From Sulfuritalea sp. (GTDB taxonomy: Bacteria; Pseudomonadota; Gammaproteobacteria; Burkholderiales; Rhodocyclaceae): a stretch of DNA of 64,000 nt. Made by a program: the position numbers and the translations under genes. Location: positions 1-64,000 of the forward strand of contig NZ_JAFLDR010000014.1 of assembly GCF_017302275.1 (NCBI RefSeq), in the 5' to 3' direction. The notes beneath the pieces were generated by a model. The model was not told the DNA's origin, made no database searches, and saw only the letters and a program-made list of their open reading frames with translations. The number at the start of each line of letters is the position of its first letter. Positions within the stretch are counted from its first letter, which is position 1. Of the stretch, positions 59,787 to 64,000 are shown piece by piece.

Positions 59787-60155
59787 TCACTCAACGTAGC
59801 GTTTGCTGGCCCGGCGACGGCCGGGTTTCGATTTCTGGATGATCACCCCTTTGACCGCGCCGAGGTCGGGAATATCCGCCACCGGGTAGGCGGGGTTCAG
59901 GGCCTGCAGGCGCCAGCCGCTTGCCTGCCGTACCAATTGGCGGAAGATCCATTCACCGTTCAATTGCGCCAGCACGAAGGAGCCGTCGGTAGCCAGCCCT
60001 TCCGGTTCGATCAGGATCACTTCGCCCTCGAGGAACTCGGGCGCCATGCTGTCTCCCAGCACCATCAGCGCAAAGGGCTCTGCGGACGAGCAGGCGTCGA
60101 GTTCGGCATCGACGGCCTGGACCTTTATCGGGATGCTGCGGCGCACCTGGGTCAT
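59787..60155 (-). CDS. S24-family (LexA-like) domain protein lacking an HTH and the catalytic Lys
   Basis: The 122-residue protein has the S24 serine motif 'ALMVLGDSMAPEFLEGEVILIEP' but no N-terminal DNA-binding domain. In the position where LexA/UmuD have the general-base Lys ('VxxLKxxG') it reads 'WIFRQLVRQASGWRLQALNP', with Arg and no Lys. Self-cleavage is therefore doubtful. A Lys/Arg tail (KSKPGRRRASKRY) could bind nucleic acid. It follows the HTH-ferredoxin fusion gene by 18 bp. Confidence 0.82.
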   Translation of the reverse strand: MTQVRRSIPIKVQAVDAELDACSSAEPFALMVLGDSMAPEFLEGEVILIEPEGLATDGSFVLAQLNGEWIFRQLVRQASGWRLQALNPAYPVADIPDLGAVKGVIIQKSKPGRRRASKRYVE

Positions 60156-60173
60156 GTCGGATCGCTCATGGCA

Positions 60174-61637
60174 TCAAAGCGGCTCGACGTGCAATTGCGC
60201 TGGCGGCACGCCGGCGGCCAGCAGCGCATCGGCAATCGGCCCGGCGCTTTGCGCGGCGCCGGCCAGATAGACGTCGCTGCCGGCCAACGCGGTATTGGCG
60301 CCCAGGACAGCCGGCAATTCATCGGCAACCAGCGCCCGGTAGCTGAATGCGTCCAATGCTTCGGCCCAGGCGCGGCACAGGTTGGGCAGGTACTGGCCGC
60401 CGGCCTGCGCGCTCGCCCAGTAGAGAGCGATCGACTCGGCGGCATCCACCGCGATGGCATGCTCGATCAGGCTGTTGATCGGCGCGAAGCCGTCGTCGAG
60501 GGCGATGAACACCAGCGGCCGCGGCGAACTGTTCTCCAGGACGAAAGTGCCCCACGGTCCCCACACCGAAACGTCGTCGGCGAGGCGGATGCGGCCGTCG
60601 AACAGGCAGGCCGAAAAGTCGGCGCTGGCGGCACGGCGGTCATTGCGGGAAACATGGAAAATCAGGTTGCGGTCGTCGCAGGGGCAACTCGCGACGGAGA
60701 ATTCGCCATGCACATCGCTGCCGTCGCGGATGCCGGCGCGAATGCCCAGGGTCACCCGCTGCCCGGCGAGGAAGCGCAGGCGGTTGCTGCGCGGCGTCTG
60801 CAGGTGCAGCCGCATCACGTCGGCGGTCAGCGCATCGATGCGGCGCACCTTGGCGACCACGCGCTGCTCGGGGATGTCTTCCGGCGCACCGGCTTCCAGA
60901 ACTTCCAGCGTCAGGTCGGAGCTCAGTGCCGTGCAGCTGCACATCAGGACATGGTTCTGCGCCTTTTCGGCTTCGGAAAAGCGGTAGTCGAAAGACGCCA
61001 CGTCGCGCGTCTCGCCGGCCACCACGCGCGCCTTGCACAGTCCGCAATTGCCGTTGCCGCAGCCGTAGTTGGGCGCGAGGCCCGCGCGCAGCGCCGCCTT
61101 CAGGAGCGTCTCCGATCCCTCGACGAAAAACTCGCGACCCGATGGCTTGACCGTGACGTGCGCCGACATGACGCGCAGCATAGCATCGAGCGCACCGACG
61201 TCCTGCGCCGGCGGCGGTACCGACAGGGCCTGTGCCAGGCCGTCGTCGAGCAATGACGCGAGTTCCGCGGGGCTCGGCGCTTGCGGCTGTTCGAGGCGCG
61301 CTCGCAGCGCCGCGAACAGCGCGTGGTAGCGCGTCAGGGTGCGTTGCAACTCCGCAAGTTCCTGCCCCTGCACGAAGATGCGTTGCGCCAGTGTTTCCTG
61401 GGTCGGCAGCACGCGCTCGCGCAAGCGGCGGGCAAAGGCATCCTCGCGGATGGCGCGGGTCTTTTCGAAACTGCCCGAGTCGTCGAGGTCGAACTGCGGC
61501 CAGGCGCGCTGCAGGTCCTCGGCATCGACCATGCCGTCGAAGGACGCCAGTTCGCCGTCGCGGATGCGCTTTTGCAGCGCAATGCGTGAAATGCCAAGCA
61601 GATGCGCGGCGCGCGACAGGGTAAGCCATTGGGACAT
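60174..61637 (-). CDS. HTH - coiled helix - [2Fe-2S] ferredoxin - flavin-reductase-like fusion
   Basis: The 487-residue protein has a MerR/excisionase-like HTH at residues 1-48 ('MSQWLTLSRAAHLLGISRIALQKRIRDGEL'). A helical linker follows (about 55-150), then a plant-type ferredoxin with Cys193, Cys198 and Cys201 ('YGCGNGNCGLCKARV') and Cys233 ('LMCSC'). From about residue 258 there is a ferredoxin-reductase-like region. There the FAD motif RxYS reads 'GEFSVAS' and the NAD(P) motif GGTGxAP reads 'ALDDGFAP', so cofactor binding may be altered or lost. Residues 333-341 fall in a repeat copy (60614-60639). The Met at 61637 is used; 61649 is possible. A redox-sensing DNA-binding protein is the obvious hypothesis; no DNA target is known. 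Confidence 0.82.
   Translation of the reverse strand: MSQWLTLSRAAHLLGISRIALQKRIRDGELASFDGMVDAEDLQRAWPQFDLDDSGSFEKTRAIREDAFARRLRERVLPTQETLAQRIFVQGQELAELQRTLTRYHALFAALRARLEQPQAPSPAELASLLDDGLAQALSVPPPAQDVGALDAMLRVMSAHVTVKPSGREFFVEGSETLLKAALRAGLAPNYGCGNGNCGLCKARVVAGETRDVASFDYRFSEAEKAQNHVLMCSCTALSSDLTLEVLEAGAPEDIPEQRVVAKVRRIDALTADVMRLHLQTPRSNRLRFLAGQRVTLGIRAGIRDGSDVHGEFSVASCPCDDRNLIFHVSRNDRRAASADFSACLFDGRIRLADDVSVWGPWGTFVLENSSPRPLVFIALDDGFAPINSLIEHAIAVDAAESIALYWASAQAGGQYLPNLCRAWAEALDAFSYRALVADELPAVLGANTALAGSDVYLAGAAQSAGPIADALLAAGVPPAQLHVEPL
60614..60639 (+). repeat. ~26-bp dispersed repeat, antisense inside the HTH-ferredoxin fusion gene
   Basis: AAAAGTCGGCGCTGGCGGCA then CGGCGG. It lies antisense to the gene, which reads it as RRAASADF. 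Confidence 0.75.
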
Positions 61638-61685
61638 GGTCTCAAGCATAGCCAAGGCGGCGACCGGCGCGATTTGAATATTTTT

Positions 61686-61767
61686 ATGTCCGCACCAATG
61701 GGGCGGACGGTATCCCCTTGTGGGGTATGTCCGCACCAATGGGGCCGACGGTATCCCCTCGCGGGGC
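61686..61767. repeat. ACGGTATCCCC repeat family, two 41-bp tandem units
   Basis: Two units (61686-61726 and 61727-61767) each begin ATGTCCGCACCAATGGGG and contain GACGGTATCCCC followed by a GGGG block, with only a few differences between them. They lie just upstream of the HTH-ferredoxin gene and downstream of the TonB-like gene. Same family as 55851-55938. Confidence 0.75.
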
Positions 61768-61791
61768 ATGCTCACGCTTCGGCGATTCCGG

Positions 61792-62592
61792 CTACTGCTG
61801 CGGTGCGTCCAGCAGCAACCCGGTACGCGGCGCCTTGCCCGGTTCGAACACGACCTCGACCAGCAACTGGCTCTTGACGGGGAAGCCGGAAATCAGGCCC
61901 GGCGCGTAGCGCTCGTTGGCGAAGGACTTCAGCACCTCCTCGTCGAAGGTGCCGCGCGGCGTCGATTCGAGAATCCGGTGCGAATCGACGCCGCCTTGCT
62001 GGTTGATGAACATCAGGAGCAGCACGCGCCCCGACAGGGTGTTGGTAAGGGGCGGAAAGTCGGGCCGGATCGGCTTCAACGGCGTTGGCCGGCGATGCAG
62101 GTAACGCGCCGCGTAGTACCAGGAACCGGTGACGATGCCGGCCCTGCCCGGCCGCAGTCGTTCGGTCGCCGGCGCGCCCGGCAGCTTGACGCCGGTCGCG
62201 GCGGGATCCGCCTCCGCCTCGAGCGTTGCCCCCTTCTTCTGCACCGCCGCCTCCTGCGTGGCTGGCGCGGGCGCGGGCGTCGGTTTGGCGATCGGACTCG
62301 GCACCACCAGCGGCAGCGGTTCCGGTTGCGGCAGCGCGGTAAGCACCGCCGCCACGCTTGGGCTGGATTCGACGGCTGGTTCCGGCGCCTGCGGTGGCAG
62401 TTGGCGGATGCTGGCCGCGAGCGCCGCCGGCCGCTTTCCGCCACCTCCGCCGCGGGCACCGATCCCGGTCCCGCCGAAGGACGTCAGCAGCAGCGCGTGG
62501 ATCGCCATTGAGAAACCCAGGCACACCGCAAAGCGGCGCTCGGCGCCCCTGGGCAATCGGCGCGCGAGTGCCTCCCGCCAATTACCCGGCAC
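61792..62592 (-). CDS. TonB-like energy transducer
   Basis: The ~266-residue protein (GTG at 62592; a TTG at 62595 is adjacent) has an N-terminal helix ('FAVCLGFSMAIHALLLTSFGG'). A Pro/Ala-rich periplasmic spacer follows (about residues 60-140), then a TonB C-terminal domain ('LSGRVLLLMFINQQGGVDSHRILESTPRGTFDEEVLKSFANERYAPG', 'LLVEVVFEPG'). TonB proteins pass proton-motive energy to outer-membrane receptors; ExbBD are not nearby. The segment before the domain ('YYAARYLHRRPTPLKPIRPDFP') is typical. Confidence 0.85.
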   Translation of the reverse strand: MPGNWREALARRLPRGAERRFAVCLGFSMAIHALLLTSFGGTGIGARGGGGGKRPAALAASIRQLPPQAPEPAVESSPSVAAVLTALPQPEPLPLVVPSPIAKPTPAPAPATQEAAVQKKGATLEAEADPAATGVKLPGAPATERLRPGRAGIVTGSWYYAARYLHRRPTPLKPIRPDFPPLTNTLSGRVLLLMFINQQGGVDSHRILESTPRGTFDEEVLKSFANERYAPGLISGFPVKSQLLVEVVFEPGKAPRTGLLLDAPQQ

Positions 62593-62607
62593 CAAAACTC
62601 ACTGCAC

Positions 62608-64000
62608 TCACTGCACTATTTCGCGCCAGCTGACCCGTTTGCCGGTGGGCGGAGCCACATCGAAAGGCGCCTCGACGGTCAATTGCTGGGCCGCCGATGT
62701 CGTCGCGATGACCACCGTCTTGCCGCTCGGCAGGCGCACGATGTTGAGACCCACCGCCAGCGATTCCGAGCCTCCGGCACCGACCAGGCGACGTCCGACT
62801 GCCAGGTCCGCGCTGTTCTTGATGGCCTCGCCAGTGCCGTTGTTGAAGTAGTTCAGCCAGGCGTAGCCGCCGATATTGCAGGCGTTGGTTTCCGGCACGT
62901 TGGAAGCGACGACCAGGGTGCCCAGTTGCAGCTTCATGTCGATGCTGATGCGCTCGCCCGAATCGGGCAGATCGACAAACCAGCCGTCGGCCGAACTGCA
63001 GTTGGCCGTGCAGCCATTGGTACGGAATGCGGCGGTGCCGGAGCCGTGGGTCGTGATCACCATCTTGCGTAGGTTGGTGCGCAGGTCGGTCAGCGCCGTG
63101 GCGCCCAGCGTGTCGCGCAGGGCCCAGACCGAATTGGTCTGGGTGGTGGCCAGGTCGGTCGGGCCAAGATAGCGTCCGGTACCGACGTAGACATAGGCCT
63201 CGCCGCCGACTTCGGCCAGTTCGGGCCGGGTCGAGATCGGTTGCCCGACGCCGCTCGGATCCACTACCTGCGCGACAAGCGTCGCCTCGCGCCCGGCGGC
63301 ATTCAGTGCATCGTTGATATCGAAGCGCCAGACGTTGCCGTGCAGGTCGCCGCCGTATATCCGCTCCGCGGTGTTGTCGCGCAACGGGTTTACGGACCAC
63401 GCACTGATGTGGTTGAGGCCGCTGGGGTCGGCTGCCGATCCTTCGCCGGTGCTGATCTTGAAGAGGATCTTGCCGGTCATCGCCTCGAGCACGTAGAGAT
63501 AGCCGATGCCATCGCCGGGAGCCGCGGGCGAATTGACGTTGTTGTAGCCCGAGGTGACGATCACCACCCAGCGGCCGTCAGGCGCACGCAGCTTGGTGAT
63601 GATGGGGTTGTTGAACGTATATCCGATGTGGCAATCCGAGAATTGGTCGGTGGCCGGCGCCTTGGTAGTCGCATCCACCGTGACGCAGTTGCCGGCGTCG
63701 TGTTTGAACTCCCAGAGCGCGACCGGCGCCGCAGGATTGGTCACGTCGAGCGCGAAATAACCCTTGCCGCCCTTGTTCATGCCGCTGACGAGCACGGTCC
63801 GCCAGCTCGACGTATCCGGGTTGTACACATCCCCGACCACCGGCGTTCCATCCACCGAATACACGTGTTGGGAGGCATAGGCCTCGCTCGCGAGTTTGTA
63901 GAGATTTGGCAGCACCATGCTAGGCATGAAAGCCCAGGCTTCCTTGCCGCCATCCGGATCGATGATCGTGTCGCCGGCCTTGATGGCGTGCAGCATGCCG
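62608..64000 (-). CDS. pilY1: PilY1-type pilus tip protein, C-terminal part (runs off the window)
   Basis: The visible 464 residues form the PilY1 beta-propeller: 'GMLHAIKAGDTIIDPDGGKEAWAFMPSMVLPNLYKLASEAY', 'HVYSVDGTPVVGDVY', 'WRTVLVSGMNKGGKGYFALDVTNP', 'VIVTSGYNN...IGYLYVLEAMTGKILFKI', 'AWSVNPLRDNTAERIYGGDLHGNVWRFDIND'. PilY1 sits at the type IV pilus tip and affects adhesion and retraction. The gene extends past 64000; the in-frame Met at 63996 is internal. No minor pilin genes are visible on this side. Confidence 0.93.
   Translation of the reverse strand, partial: GMLHAIKAGDTIIDPDGGKEAWAFMPSMVLPNLYKLASEAYASQHVYSVDGTPVVGDVYNPDTSSWRTVLVSGMNKGGKGYFALDVTNPAAPVALWEFKHDAGNCVTVDATTKAPATDQFSDCHIGYTFNNPIITKLRAPDGRWVVIVTSGYNNVNSPAAPGDGIGYLYVLEAMTGKILFKISTGEGSAADPSGLNHISAWSVNPLRDNTAERIYGGDLHGNVWRFDINDALNAAGREATLVAQVVDPSGVGQPISTRPELAEVGGEAYVYVGTGRYLGPTDLATTQTNSVWALRDTLGATALTDLRTNLRKMVITTHGSGTAAFRTNGCTANCSSADGWFVDLPDSGERISIDMKLQLGTLVVASNVPETNACNIGGYAWLNYFNNGTGEAIKNSADLAVGRRLVGAGGSESLAVGLNIVRLPSGKTVVIATTSAAQQLTVEAPFDVAPPTGKRVSWREIVQ

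Overview
The window is high-GC and, apart from its first ~1.46 kb, looks like one chromosomal stretch of a denitrifying betaproteobacterium. I infer a Rhodocyclales/Sterolibacteriaceae-like organism from gene content: a cytochrome cd1 nitrite reductase, PilY1, a short CbiX, pntAB, TRAP transporters and dense 4-bp ATGA overlaps. The first ~1.46 kb reads as foreign. It holds an ECF sigma factor start and a vanadium-haloperoxidase/PAP2-like gene with a C-terminus typical of Verrucomicrobiota. It meets the middle of trpE with both genes lacking their 5' parts, so an assembly chimera (or a recent recombination) is likely at about 1440-1490.

Layout. 1.46-4.72 kb: trpE(partial)-trpG-trpD-trpC. 4.76-5.34: DUF433/DUF5615 toxin-antitoxin-like pair. 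5.4-9.9: RND efflux operon (adaptor, pump, DUF2892). 10.15-13.5: orphan nirS with a perfect FNR/Dnr-type box, followed by an unusual Crp/Fnr regulator fused to two PilJ/NarX-like P-box segments. 13.5-22.3 (minus): a long run from a TRAP transporter (dctP-dctQ-dctM) through hyi, glxR, a DUF336 protein, a 2-hydroxyacid dehydrogenase, an MFS carrier and CbiX, under a divergent FadR-type regulator with a palindromic operator. 23.3-24.4: TerC and UspA. 24.6-25.07: RNase P RNA (minus). 25-30.5: DUF3025, pyrC, rsmI, yraN, HIRAN, gmhA/diaA, BON lipoprotein, hldE-C. 30.5-37.8: TAXI protein, ssb, MFS, a zone of gene remnants, uvrA. 37.8-42.3: HupE/UreJ-like, TPR protein, a Lys/Gly/Met/Ser repeat protein, NAD(P)-binding protein, methyltransferase and a broken gene. 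42.5-43.2: FitAB-type toxin-antitoxin. 43.5-47.8: pntB, pntA, corA, then an EF-hand pseudogene. 48.2-55.8 (minus): hyi2, glycerate 2-kinase, glcD, glcE, glcF and an acyl-CoA synthetase. 56.1-57.9: cytochrome b561 and two YceI proteins. 57.9-64: an uncharacterised gene pair, a small protein, an S24 protein, an HTH-[2Fe-2S]-reductase fusion, a TonB-like protein and pilY1 (partial).

The two glyoxylate clusters complement each other. glcDEF oxidises glycolate to glyoxylate. Hyi and GlxR act on the hydroxypyruvate/tartronate-semialdehyde level, and glycerate 2-kinase returns glycerate to glycolysis. Glyoxylate carboligase is not in the window.

The most unusual signals are these: (1) a ~26-bp dispersed repeat (core AGTCGGCGCTGGTGACACGG) in at least 11 places, several in frame inside conserved genes; (2) the Crp/Fnr-PilJ fusion next to nirS; (3) a DNA-binding/ferredoxin/reductase fusion with eroded flavin and nucleotide motifs; (4) a ~150-bp element present twice, 30 kb apart; (5) a second palindromic repeat family carrying ACGGTATCCCC; (6) several freshly broken genes. 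No tRNA, CRISPR array or complete insertion sequence was seen.
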